A DNA stretch of 64,000 nucleotides, from positions 36,001-100,000 of the forward strand of contig NZ_JYFE01000050.1 of NCBI RefSeq assembly GCF_000877395.1, given 5' to 3'. The stretch's first letter is position 1. Every line of letters begins with the position of its first letter. The stretch is from Jannaschia aquimarina (GTDB lineage Bacteria; Pseudomonadota; Alphaproteobacteria; Rhodobacterales; Rhodobacteraceae). The position numbers and the translations under genes are program-made. The notes under the pieces are model-generated. The model did not search any database. It was not told where the DNA came from and saw nothing but the letters and a program-made list of their open reading frames with translations. This document shows positions 1-7,450 of the stretch, in pieces.

Positions 1-397
1 GAAGATCGGGAAGGCTGAAGCCTTCGGCGGCGGCCGGTGGCGGCTCGATCCCTTCAGCCGGCAAGGGCGCACGCTCCAGCCGGATCAGGGCGGCGGTCAG
101 TTCCTCGACCTCCAGCCGCCCGCGCAGCAGCGCGGACCGGTTCCAGTCCAGCACGACATCCTGCAGCACCAGCCAGGTCCCCGCATCGTCCGCGATCCGC
201 AACTCTTCGACCGAGGCCTCGGAAGACAGCGCGCCCTCGAAGCCGTCGATCTGTACGGACAGGCCGGGGGCGGAGAGGTTGTCCTCGATCAGGCCGGCCA
301 GAAAGCCGGGGTCCCGGTCGTCTTCCTGCGCGGCAGCGGGCAGGGCGACGGTCAGCGCCAGCAGCGCGGCGGATGGCAGGCGGCGGAAGGCGGCCAT
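1..397 (-). CDS. tamB: TamB N-terminus (partial, runs off the left edge)
   Basis: Only the first 132 codons are present. The protein begins with a signal-anchor-like stretch (residues 1-23, ending AAAQ) followed by a region typical of TamB/YtfN N-termini, with alternating hydrophobic residues of the kind that form the long lipid-carrying beta groove. TamB is an inner-membrane-anchored periplasmic protein that works with TamA in outer-membrane biogenesis. The ATG (395-397) overlaps the tamA stop codon by one base (TGATG), so translation is probably coupled. The assignment rests mostly on this position directly behind a TamA-family gene and on the exported N-terminus; the diagnostic C-terminal DUF490 domain lies outside the window. 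Confidence 0.75.
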   Translation of the reverse strand, partial: MAAFRRLPSAALLALTVALPAAAQEDDRDPGFLAGLIEDNLSAPGLSVQIDGFEGALSSEASVEELRIADDAGTWLVLQDVVLDWNRSALLRGRLEVEELTAALIRLERAPLPAEGIEPPPAAAEGFSLPDL

Positions 398-2190
398 CAG
401 AACGCCTGCCCGATGCCGATGTAGATCTCGACGCCGCCATTGTCGTTGGGCCCCTCGACCGGGACGCCCAGATCGACGCGGATAGGCCCGATCCCGGTGT
501 CGTAACGCAGGCCCAGACCGGCGCCCACATGGCTGTCGCCGCCGGTGAAATCCTCTTCGGGGCTGATCCATCCGGCATCGACGAAGCCAACGACGCCGAT
601 ATTCTCGGTCACGGCCTGCCGGATCTCGCCCGAAAGGCCGAGGAAGGACTTGCCGCCCACCTCGCGGCCATTGTCCAGTTCCACCGCAAGGTCCTGGAAG
701 GGCTGGCCGCGCACGGTTCCGCCGCCGCCGGAGAAATACAGCCATTCGGGCGGCACGTCCTCCAGGTCCGGGCCCAGCACCACGCCCAACTGCACGCGCG
801 CGGCGATGACGGTGCGGTCGCGGTTCTCGCCGCCGAAGCCCTGGTAGCCACGCAGGTCGGCATTGAAGCGGGCCCCGCCGCCCGCCCGCTCGAACCCGTT
901 GAAGGGACGCAGCGAAGTCTCGATATAGTAGCCGTCGGCGGGGTTCAGCGCCTCGTCGCGCCGATCGTAGGTCGCGCTCAGCGGCAGGGACAGGATCGAG
1001 AATTCCCGCTCTCCGAAGGCGTCGTCGGTCTTGGAATAGATATAGCCGAAGCCGTAGCTGTACTCGAACTCGTCCGACACGATCCGCCGCGCGCCGATTT
1101 CCAGTTCCAGACGGTCGGTGGTGAAATCGGGTTGGTCCAGCCGCTCGATCTCTCCGGAGGCATAGAGGTCCGTCTCGGCGTTGAAGGTCGCGGGCCGGTT
1201 GTAGGAAAAGCCGAGTGAAAAGTCCGCCCCGCCCGTGTCGCCGCCGATCCCCGACACTTCTCCTTCGATGCGCAAACTGTCGGCGAGGCCAGTCAGATTG
1301 CGGTGCAGCCAGAAGGCCGACAGCATGAGCCCTTCGGTCGATCCGATCTCGGCCCCGACGCCGAAACGGCGCGGAAGCTGCTCTTCGACGGTGATGCGCA
1401 TCGGCAGCGTGGCATCGGGGCCGATCTCTTCGGCTTCGACAATGGAGACGGCCCGGAACGCGCCCGTCCTCTGCAGGCGCGCGGCGGCGAGCCGGACCTC
1501 CTCCGGGTCGAAGACGTCGCCTTCGCGCAGGTCGGCGATCCGCTCGATCCGGTCGGCCCGCACCCGCTCCGCCCCCTGAACCGAGACGTTCCCGTAGCTC
1601 AGGCGTGGCCCAGGGGCGAGCGTCAGGTTTGCGTCGAGGCGGTTGCCTTCGTGGCGCGCGACGAGATCCTGGCTTTCGAGGTCCGCCTTGGCGTGGCCGT
1701 CCGCGCGCCAGGCGTCGATGCCGGCAGACACCGTCTCGCGCAGGATCGACGTGCCCGCGGGTTCCCCGGGCGCGAAGCCCGGCGGCAGTTCCGTTCCGCG
1801 GGGGACGGGGCCGATCCGGGCCTGCCCGAACAAGAAGCGCGGTCCGGGATCCACGGTGACGACGACCTGGTCCACCGGATCCGCGCCGCCGATCAGGGGC
1901 AGAGCGGCGGCTTCGGTGCCGTCGACGGCGATGGAAATGACCGGGCCGAAATGCCCCTGATCGAAAAGGGCGGCGAGGATGCGCGCGTAATCCGCCTGCG
2001 CCGCGGCGACGATATCCCGGCGCGTGTCCAACTCGTCGTCATCGACCACTTGCCGCAGGAGCGACGCGTTCTCGACGATGTCGCGAAGCTCGTCCTCGGC
2101 CGCCGTCAGCCGGATGGTCAGGTCGGCCGCAGACCCGATCGCGGGGGCGCACAGGAGGAAGACGGCAGCTAGGGTCGCGCGTGCGGACAT
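397..2190 (-). CDS. tamA: TamA / BamA-family outer membrane protein
   Basis: Encodes 597 residues: a signal peptide (residues 1-21), POTRA-type repeats over roughly 100-260, and a C-terminal Omp85 16-strand beta barrel ending in a terminal Phe (IGIGQAF), the usual outer-membrane assembly signal. TamA forms the outer-membrane half of the translocation and assembly module with TamB, whose gene follows with a one-base overlap. I chose the ATG at 2188-2190 because GAGGAG lies about six bases upstream and the signal peptide starts there; a longer open frame (to 2235) adds 15 residues with no signal-peptide logic. BamA itself is unlikely because the protein is short and tamB follows. Confidence 0.9.
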   Translation of the reverse strand: MSARATLAAVFLLCAPAIGSAADLTIRLTAAEDELRDIVENASLLRQVVDDDELDTRRDIVAAAQADYARILAALFDQGHFGPVISIAVDGTEAAALPLIGGADPVDQVVVTVDPGPRFLFGQARIGPVPRGTELPPGFAPGEPAGTSILRETVSAGIDAWRADGHAKADLESQDLVARHEGNRLDANLTLAPGPRLSYGNVSVQGAERVRADRIERIADLREGDVFDPEEVRLAAARLQRTGAFRAVSIVEAEEIGPDATLPMRITVEEQLPRRFGVGAEIGSTEGLMLSAFWLHRNLTGLADSLRIEGEVSGIGGDTGGADFSLGFSYNRPATFNAETDLYASGEIERLDQPDFTTDRLELEIGARRIVSDEFEYSYGFGYIYSKTDDAFGEREFSILSLPLSATYDRRDEALNPADGYYIETSLRPFNGFERAGGGARFNADLRGYQGFGGENRDRTVIAARVQLGVVLGPDLEDVPPEWLYFSGGGGTVRGQPFQDLAVELDNGREVGGKSFLGLSGEIRQAVTENIGVVGFVDAGWISPEEDFTGGDSHVGAGLGLRYDTGIGPIRVDLGVPVEGPNDNGGVEIYIGIGQAF

Positions 2191-2306
2191 CGTTACTCCT
2201 CGGCCTCCCGGGGGCGGATGTCCGGTCGCCTGCAAACCTTTGATGCAGCGACTTCGTTTGCCCCTCGGACGCGTTTAGCACCCCCCGCGGGACAAGGGAA
2301 TGCGAC

Positions 2307-3524
2307 TTAGCCCGAGGACAGGTCGCGCATGTCGCGCAGGACGGTTCGCCGCGCCCGCCCGTCACAGCGCGTGGACAGGGCGCGCAGATGCGCGATGAGC
2401 GCCTCCGACGCCATCCGGTCGTCGCGCACATAGGGGATCGCGGCGTGAAAGGCGTGGTCGTAGATCGTCTCGAAGGTGAGTTGCGGAAGATGGACGCGGC
2501 CCGACTGCTTCGGGTCGAGCCCACCTTCGTATTCCAGCGCCTCGGTCAACGCCGCGCCCAGCCAGTTCAGGCAGGTGATCGCGGTGAAGGGGTCGTTCAC
2601 GCCGGGGGAAAGGGCGATGCCCGCCATCTCGACCAGTTGATCGGCCAGGAAAGTCAGCGTCTGCGTCTCGGTCGGCTCGCGGCCGATGGCGATGGTGGCG
2701 TCGATATCCGAACGGATCTCGTCCCAGTCGGCACTTCCCCAGACCGACAGAAGCGGGGCATGCGGCGTCACGAAGCTGCCGGGCGATGCCTCGACGCGGA
2801 TGATGAGGTCGTGCTCATCGGCGATTTCCCGCAACTTCGTGACCCCGATCGCCTGGATGTACCCCGCGCCGGGCGGCTCCGGCTGCAGGTCTGGCGCACG
2901 GTCCGGGATCTCCGAGGCATCGGCGTCGCGTGCATCCGCCTCGTCGATCTCGGCGCGGACCATGCGGGTCAGCCGCTGGCCCAGCGACGCCGCGATGTTC
3001 GAGACGTTCACCGTCTCGGGGACGTGGTGGATGAAGAAGATCATCGCGCCGACCGACACGAAGGCCAGCCCTACCGAGCACAGCACCGGCAGCCGCAGCG
3101 ATGCCGCCGACACGCCGTCGATCAGGATCAGCGTGGTGAGCGCATGCACGAAGGTCGCCACCATGATGCCCAGCGCCCACTGCGTGCCGCGATCGCGCAT
3201 GAAGTTGCCGATCAGGCGCGGCCCGTACTTTCCGGCGGCATGGGTGACAGCGACCAGCGTCAGCGAGAACATGACCCCCGCGACCCCGATGACCGCCGCC
3301 GCGATGGTCGTCACCAGATTGCGCGCCGCGTCGCGGCCCAGCGTCATCTCCGGCATCCACTCGTCCGATTCCAGCACCCAGGTCCCCCAGGCCAGCAGGA
3401 CCGCGAGGACCGAAAGGCAGGCCGGGATGAACCAGTAGCTCGCACGGATATCCTGCAGGATCTTCCGCAGGGGCGCGATGGGGGCGGCGAGGACGGAACG
3501 ATCGGGCATCGGGTTGGAACGCAT
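2307..3524 (-). CDS. DUF2254 membrane protein
   Basis: A 405-residue predicted inner-membrane protein. Four hydrophobic segments lie in the N-terminal half, including IPACLSVLAVLLAWGTWVL and AAVIGVAGVMFSLTLVAV. A soluble C-terminal half follows, with the SPGVNDPFTA motif that marks the DUF2254 family. Function is unknown for the family. It is divergent from the formate/nitrite-type channel gene at 3572 with a gap of only 47 bases, so the two promoters must overlap. The ATG at 3522-3524 was preferred to further upstream codons because the longer frame would run into the neighbouring gene; the ribosome binding site is weak (GGGAAG). Confidence 0.85.
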   Translation of the reverse strand: MRSNPMPDRSVLAAPIAPLRKILQDIRASYWFIPACLSVLAVLLAWGTWVLESDEWMPEMTLGRDAARNLVTTIAAAVIGVAGVMFSLTLVAVTHAAGKYGPRLIGNFMRDRGTQWALGIMVATFVHALTTLILIDGVSAASLRLPVLCSVGLAFVSVGAMIFFIHHVPETVNVSNIAASLGQRLTRMVRAEIDEADARDADASEIPDRAPDLQPEPPGAGYIQAIGVTKLREIADEHDLIIRVEASPGSFVTPHAPLLSVWGSADWDEIRSDIDATIAIGREPTETQTLTFLADQLVEMAGIALSPGVNDPFTAITCLNWLGAALTEALEYEGGLDPKQSGRVHLPQLTFETIYDHAFHAAIPYVRDDRMASEALIAHLRALSTRCDGRARRTVLRDMRDLSSG

Positions 3525-3571
3525 GGCTTCCCGTCTGGGTTGCATTCGTAGATTGCACGGAAAGGACGCCC

Positions 3572-4495
3572 ATGGATAGTCGCGCCGATCGGAACCGTCC
3601 GCTCGAGACAAAGGGGGACGTCCTGTCCGCCGAAGAGATCGAGGAGATCGAGGAGGAGGAGCGCGAGGAGCAGGCCATCGAAGATGCCGGCGGCCTCGCG
3701 CCCAAGCTCCTTTTCGAGGTCATCCGCCGCGACGGCGAGGAGGAGTTGAGCCGTCCCCGCCGCAGCCTCGTCTATGCGGGCATCGCCGCGGGGATGATGA
3801 TCTCCATGTCGGTGGTCGGAGAGGCCATTTTCCGCACCTACCTGCCCGATGTCCCCTGGCGCTACCTGATCGAGAATCTCGGCTATTCGCTCGGCTTCCT
3901 CGTCGTGATCCTCGGGCGGATGCAGCTTTTCACCGAGAACACGATCACGACCGTTCTTCCGGTGATCGCCAGGCCGAGCAGGTACATCTTCGGGATGATG
4001 CTGCGCCTCTGGGGGATCGTCCTGGCCGCCAACGTGGTCGGCGCCTTCGCGATCGGCGCGTTCTACCGCTTCACGCCGGCGCTCGCGCCCGAACTCTGGC
4101 CCGCGATGGACGAGCTGTCGCGCCACGCGACCGGGTTCCCGCCCCTCGAGGGCTTCTTCCGTGCGATCCCGGCCGGCGTGCTCGTCGCGGCGCTGGTCTG
4201 GATGATGCCGCAGCGCGAAGGGGGACGGTTCGCGATCATCCTCGCCTTCACCTGGCTCATCGCCGCGGGCGACTTCACCCACGTGGTCGCGGGATCGGTG
4301 GAATGGGCCTGGCTCGTCTGGGGCGGACACCTCGGCTTCTTCGAGGGCTTCGCCACCTTCTTCCTGCCGGTCCTTCTGGGCAACATCGTCGGAGGGACGG
4401 CCATCTTCACCCTGCTCGCCCATGGGCAGGTGAAGGACGAACTCGACCGGCGGCCGCTGGTCCGGGACGGAACGCGGCGCGCCAAACGGCGTTGA
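3572..4495 (+). CDS. formate/nitrite transporter (FNT) family channel
   Basis: A 307-residue member of the FocA/NirC family of pentameric channels for small monovalent anions such as formate and nitrite. Six membrane segments can be traced (about 65-87, 100-116, 140-165, 195-212, 219-236, 258-284). The family motif QLFTENTITTVLPV is at 118-131 and the second inverted-repeat counterpart FTHVVAGSVE is at 235-244. A very acidic N-terminal extension (residues 20-36, nearly all Glu/Ile) precedes the channel; it resembles the YfdC-like subgroup rather than classical FocA, so the substrate is uncertain. The last 27 bases of the gene contain an EcfG-type promoter that reads into the next gene. Confidence 0.85.
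   Translation: MDSRADRNRPLETKGDVLSAEEIEEIEEEEREEQAIEDAGGLAPKLLFEVIRRDGEEELSRPRRSLVYAGIAAGMMISMSVVGEAIFRTYLPDVPWRYLIENLGYSLGFLVVILGRMQLFTENTITTVLPVIARPSRYIFGMMLRLWGIVLAANVVGAFAIGAFYRFTPALAPELWPAMDELSRHATGFPPLEGFFRAIPAGVLVAALVWMMPQREGGRFAIILAFTWLIAAGDFTHVVAGSVEWAWLVWGGHLGFFEGFATFFLPVLLGNIVGGTAIFTLLAHGQVKDELDRRPLVRDGTRRAKRR
4469..4493 (+). promoter_or_regulatory. EcfG-type (general stress response) promoter for the DUF2945 gene
   Basis: A -35 element GGAAC (4469-4473) and a -10 element CGTT (4490-4493) are separated by exactly 16 bases, matching the alphaproteobacterial EcfG consensus GGAAC-N16/17-CGTT. It sits inside the 3' end of the FNT gene, 32 bases before the DUF2945 start. The ecfG gene itself is 2.4 kb away in this window. 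Confidence 0.6.
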
Positions 4496-4525
4496 ATTTC
4501 CACCTGAACTTCAAGGAGATGAGTC

Positions 4526-4741
4526 ATGTCCAGGATCAATGTCGGCGACAAGGTGAAATGGGACTGGGGCAACGGCACCGGAACGGGCGAGGTGACCGAG
4601 CGGTTCGAATCCAAGGTGACGCGGACCATCGACGGAAGCGAGGTCACCCGCGACGCGAGCCAGGACGACCCCGCCTTCATGATCGAGCAGGACGACGGCG
4701 ACCGCGTCCTGAAATCCCAAAGCGAACTCAAGCAGGCCTGA
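4526..4741 (+). CDS. DUF2945 (Hva1 TUDOR-like) small protein
   Basis: A 71-residue soluble protein of the DUF2945 family (renamed hypervirulence-associated TUDOR domain). The family hallmark is an SH3/Tudor-like start with a VGDKVKWDWGNG core (residues 6-17), followed by GEVTERF and the conserved pair EVTRDAS and DDPAFMIEQ. Biochemical function is unknown. AAGGAG lies eight bases before the ATG. A perfect EcfG-type promoter 33 bases upstream suggests it is a member of the general stress regulon; that is inference from the promoter match. Confidence 0.85.
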   Translation: MSRINVGDKVKWDWGNGTGTGEVTERFESKVTRTIDGSEVTRDASQDDPAFMIEQDDGDRVLKSQSELKQA

Positions 4742-4757
4742 CGCGGCCCGCTCCGCC

Positions 4758-5486
4758 TTAGAGCAGGGGGCGGCGGACCGCCTTCTGCTCATCCACCAGG
4801 CCGATCCGGGAAAGCTCGTCGATATCGGTCAACGTAAGCCGTCCGTCGCGCCAGCTCGCGATCTGCTTGGTCCGGAATTTCGCCAGGGTCTTGTTGGTGT
4901 GAACCAGGCTCAGGCCCAGCGCATCGGCCAGATCTTGTTGCCGGAAGGGCAGCGGCATGCTGTTGTTTTCAACCAGATCCAGCGCGACGCCGCGTTGCCA
5001 TAGACGGACCAGCGCCCAAGCCACGGCCTGCTCCGCTGTTCGTTGGCCGAGCGTGGCCAGAGCCTCGCCAAGGAAATGCTCCTCGGTGGCGGCGATCCAG
5101 GTCAGATCGTAGGCCCGTGCGGGCGCGTTCTTGAAGAAGTCCCATAGCGCGGCCCGGTCGAAAACGCATAGGCGCATGCGGGTCCGGGCCTCGACGGAAT
5201 GGCCCATCTCGCCCATCACCGCGCCCTGAAGCCCGATCAGATCGCCGGGAAGGATGAAGGTTAGCACCTGCCGGCGTCCGTTCTCCAGCGTCGTGTGACG
5301 TATCCCCATTCCGGACAGCACCGTGAAAAGCTGTGCCGAATTTGCGCCTTCAGTCAGTATCGGCGTTCCCGCTTCCACGGTCAGCTCCCCGACCTTGAAG
5401 CGCTGGGTCTGTTCGACCTCGGTATCGCTCATGGTCGCAAAGAACTCTTTCCGACGAAGGGGACAAGCCTCGCATCTTGTCACCAT
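4758..5486 (-). CDS. Crp/Fnr-family transcriptional regulator
   Basis: A 242-residue regulator with an N-terminal cyclic-nucleotide-binding-like sensory domain (about 30-150) and a C-terminal winged helix (about 160-235). The recognition helix region reads LADALGLSLVHTNKTLAKFR, typical of rhodobacterial Crp/Fnr proteins. The N-terminus carries CEACPLR, which looks like the start of an Fnr iron-sulfur ligand set, but the third N-terminal cysteine is missing (Phe-rich instead). One further Cys lies near residue 107, so an Fnr-type [4Fe-4S] cluster is doubtful. The ATG at 5484-5486 was chosen over an adjoining upstream TTG. Targets cannot be read from the sequence. Confidence 0.85.
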   Translation of the reverse strand: MVTRCEACPLRRKEFFATMSDTEVEQTQRFKVGELTVEAGTPILTEGANSAQLFTVLSGMGIRHTTLENGRRQVLTFILPGDLIGLQGAVMGEMGHSVEARTRMRLCVFDRAALWDFFKNAPARAYDLTWIAATEEHFLGEALATLGQRTAEQAVAWALVRLWQRGVALDLVENNSMPLPFRQQDLADALGLSLVHTNKTLAKFRTKQIASWRDGRLTLTDIDELSRIGLVDEQKAVRRPLL

Positions 5487-5754
5487 CAATCCGTCCCGGT
5501 CGTTTTGCTATGTCACAGTTAAATGCGGGTTTGCGTTTTTCGTTCCATCAGGCTGGCCAATGGGCTGGCTGCTCATCTCGCGCCGCCCGGATGTAGCTCA
5601 CGTTTTTCGGTTTTGGTTTCCGGCTCGCACCTCGCAATCGCGGGTCGGAAGGTGGAGCCCCGGGGCGGCGATGCGGAACCCGCCGTTCCCGGGGTGAAGC
5701 CTTCGGGCAATGAGATAAGACCGCGGTCCGCCATTCGGGCGTCTGCGCGACATA

Positions 5755-6546
5755 TCAGGCGGTCAGCGTTTCGGTCGAGGAGAAGAACATCGCCTGGCTG
5801 ACTGCCGACCGGACCTGCTCTTGCGTGTACGGTTTTGCAATCAGGAACGCCGGTTCCTTGCGCTCGCCGGACAGAAGACGCTCCGGGAACGCGGTGATGA
5901 AGATCACGGGGCAAGAGCCCATATCGGTCATCACCTCGTTGACGGCCTCGATCCCGCTGGAATTGTCGGCAAGCTGGATGTCCGCCAAGATGAGGTCCGG
6001 CATGTCGCTGCCGGCCAGATCGACCGCTTCCTTGTGCGTGCGGGCGATCCCCGTCACCCGGTGGCCCATCTCGGTGACCAGCGACTCGAGATCCATCGCG
6101 ATGATCGACTCGTCCTCGATGATCATGACCTTGCCACAGACCGCGTCTGCCATCTCGGCGCGGGCGAGGCTGACCAGTTCTTCCGCCTCGCTCTGATCCA
6201 CCTGCATGATCCGCGCGATGTCGGAATAGGTGAATTCCTCGACGGTATGGAGCAGCAGCGCTTCGCGCGTGTTCGGTGTCAGGCGGGCCAAATGCTTCTG
6301 GGCCGCGCGCCGGGTGGCGTCTTCTTCCTCTTCCATCGGGGCACCGCTGGTCGACCAGATCCCGTGGAACGTGCGGAAGAGGTCGGTCTTGATTGAACTC
6401 GTCTGACCCAGAAGACTGCGGTCCGAGAGGATGGCCTCAAGTGTCGCTGCCGCGTAGTTGTCGCCGCTCGCCTGCGCACCGGTCAGAGCGCGCGCGTACC
6501 GTCTCAGATAGGGCAGGGCCCTCGAAATTTCGGCTGTCGTGTCCAT
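5755..6546 (-). CDS. phyR: PhyR, general stress response anti-anti-sigma response regulator
   Basis: 263 residues: an N-terminal sigma-like domain (about 5-135, with ECF-like region 2 and region 4 halves) and a C-terminal receiver domain (138-255). The receiver has acidic pocket residues in IIEDES (142-147), phosphoacceptor Asp189 in LADIQL and Lys238. In alphaproteobacteria phosphorylated PhyR binds NepR through the sigma-like domain and frees EcfG. The ATG at 6544-6546 gives the usual MDTTAEI-type start; an upstream in-frame ATG (6621) lies before the putative EcfG promoter on this strand and has no ribosome binding site. Divergent from nepR-ecfG. Confidence 0.95.
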   Translation of the reverse strand: MDTTAEISRALPYLRRYARALTGAQASGDNYAAATLEAILSDRSLLGQTSSIKTDLFRTFHGIWSTSGAPMEEEEDATRRAAQKHLARLTPNTREALLLHTVEEFTYSDIARIMQVDQSEAEELVSLARAEMADAVCGKVMIIEDESIIAMDLESLVTEMGHRVTGIARTHKEAVDLAGSDMPDLILADIQLADNSSGIEAVNEVMTDMGSCPVIFITAFPERLLSGERKEPAFLIAKPYTQEQVRSAVSQAMFFSSTETLTA

Positions 6547-6582
6547 GTCCGGAAAATATCCCTCGTTCTTTCCGTGTTTCTC

Positions 6583-6607
6583 GGAACCAACTTCGGGGGC
6601 GGCCGTT
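6583..6607 (+). promoter_or_regulatory. EcfG-type promoter for nepR-ecfG
   Basis: GGAAC (6583-6587), a 16-base spacer and CGTT (6604-6607) match the EcfG consensus exactly. It lies 48 bases before nepR and implies positive autoregulation of ecfG, as known for this system in other alphaproteobacteria. Confidence 0.7.
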
Positions 6608-6614
6608 GTGTTCC
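6589..6614 (-). promoter_or_regulatory. putative EcfG-type promoter for phyR
   Basis: On the minus strand GGAAC (6614-6610) is followed after 17 bases by AGTT (6592-6589), one mismatch from the EcfG consensus -10 CGTT. It would start transcription about 35 bases before the phyR ATG at 6546. It overlaps the divergent nepR promoter. Confidence 0.4.
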
Positions 6615-6654
6615 AAGCCATAACGCCGTTTAAGCGGTCGAGACGGGACGCAAG

Positions 6655-6876
6655 ATGAGCCAGGACAAGAAGAAGTCAAATTTGGACGACCTGATCGATG
6701 CCAATCTCAGGCGCGTTTACGACTCCGTTCTGAAAGAGGACGTCCCCGACAGGTTTTCGGAGTTGCTCAGGCAGCTCGAGCAGGGAGAGGGCGTGGATCC
6801 GGTCGGATCCGACGAAGACGGTGACGTGTCCGATACGCATGGCGGCGCCTCGGATTCCGACGCGAAGGGCGTCTAG
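6655..6876 (+). CDS. nepR: NepR, anti-sigma factor of EcfG
   Basis: A 73-residue protein with the conserved NepR helix pair around residues 12-42 (NLRRVYDSVLKEDVPDRF), which in the family wraps either around EcfG or around the sigma-like domain of phosphorylated PhyR. The C-terminal third is acidic and probably disordered. The stop codon (6874-6876) is two bases before the ecfG ATG, so the pair is co-translated. Family identity is clear from motif, size and position. Confidence 0.92.
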   Translation: MSQDKKKSNLDDLIDANLRRVYDSVLKEDVPDRFSELLRQLEQGEGVDPVGSDEDGDVSDTHGGASDSDAKGV

Positions 6877-6877
6877 A

Positions 6878-7450
6878 ATGGCCATGACAGAGAAAGCGGT
6901 GCCCGATCCCCGCAAGGAGATCGTCGAGCACCTCCCCGCGATGCGCGCCTTTGCGGTGTCGCTGACCCGGAATGCTTCGCTGGCCGATGACATGGTGCAG
7001 GACGCACTCGTCAAGGCGTGGTCCAACCTAGACAAGTTTCAGCCCGGCACGAACATGCGGGCCTGGCTTTTCACGATCCTGCGCAACACCTACTACTCCA
7101 ACCGCCGCAAGGCGAAACGTGAGGTGCCGGACAGCGACGGGTCGATCACCGCATCGCTGTCTCGCAAGCCGGACCATGACGGCCGCCTGAACCTGCTCGA
7201 CTTCGAGGTGGCGTTCGCCAAGCTGCCAGAGGAACAGCGCGAGGCGCTGATCCTGGTGGGCGCATCCGGTTTTGCCTACGAAGAAGCGGCCGTGACGTGC
7301 GGCGTCGCCGTCGGCACCATCAAGAGCCGGGTCAATCGGGGGCGGGCCAAGCTGTCGGAACTCATGGACATTTCGGGGGACGAAGCGTTCGAACTGACCG
7401 ATAGTGCGACGATGGCGGTCGTTTCGGGCAGGCAAAACGGCAGCATGTAA
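6878..7450 (+). CDS. ecfG: EcfG, ECF15-type sigma factor of the general stress response
   Basis: 190 residues with sigma region 2 (about 18-80, containing LADDMVQDALVKAW and the -10-binding MRAWLFTILRNTYY) and region 4 (about 111-163, LPEEQREALIL and the helix-turn-helix GVAVGTIKSRVNRGRAKL). No region 3 is present, as expected for an ECF sigma factor. The ATG at 6878 was chosen because it follows the nepR stop by one base and has GAAGGG nine bases upstream; the open frame extends further 5' inside nepR but without need. Its TAA stop overlaps the next gene's ATG (TAATG). Confidence 0.95.
   Translation: MAMTEKAVPDPRKEIVEHLPAMRAFAVSLTRNASLADDMVQDALVKAWSNLDKFQPGTNMRAWLFTILRNTYYSNRRKAKREVPDSDGSITASLSRKPDHDGRLNLLDFEVAFAKLPEEQREALILVGASGFAYEEAAVTCGVAVGTIKSRVNRGRAKLSELMDISGDEAFELTDSATMAVVSGRQNGSM

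Noticed and set aside
4598..4615. tRNA T-loop-like GGTTCGAATCC
   Set aside because: It is inside the DUF2945 coding sequence, and no acceptor stem or anticodon arm can be built around it.
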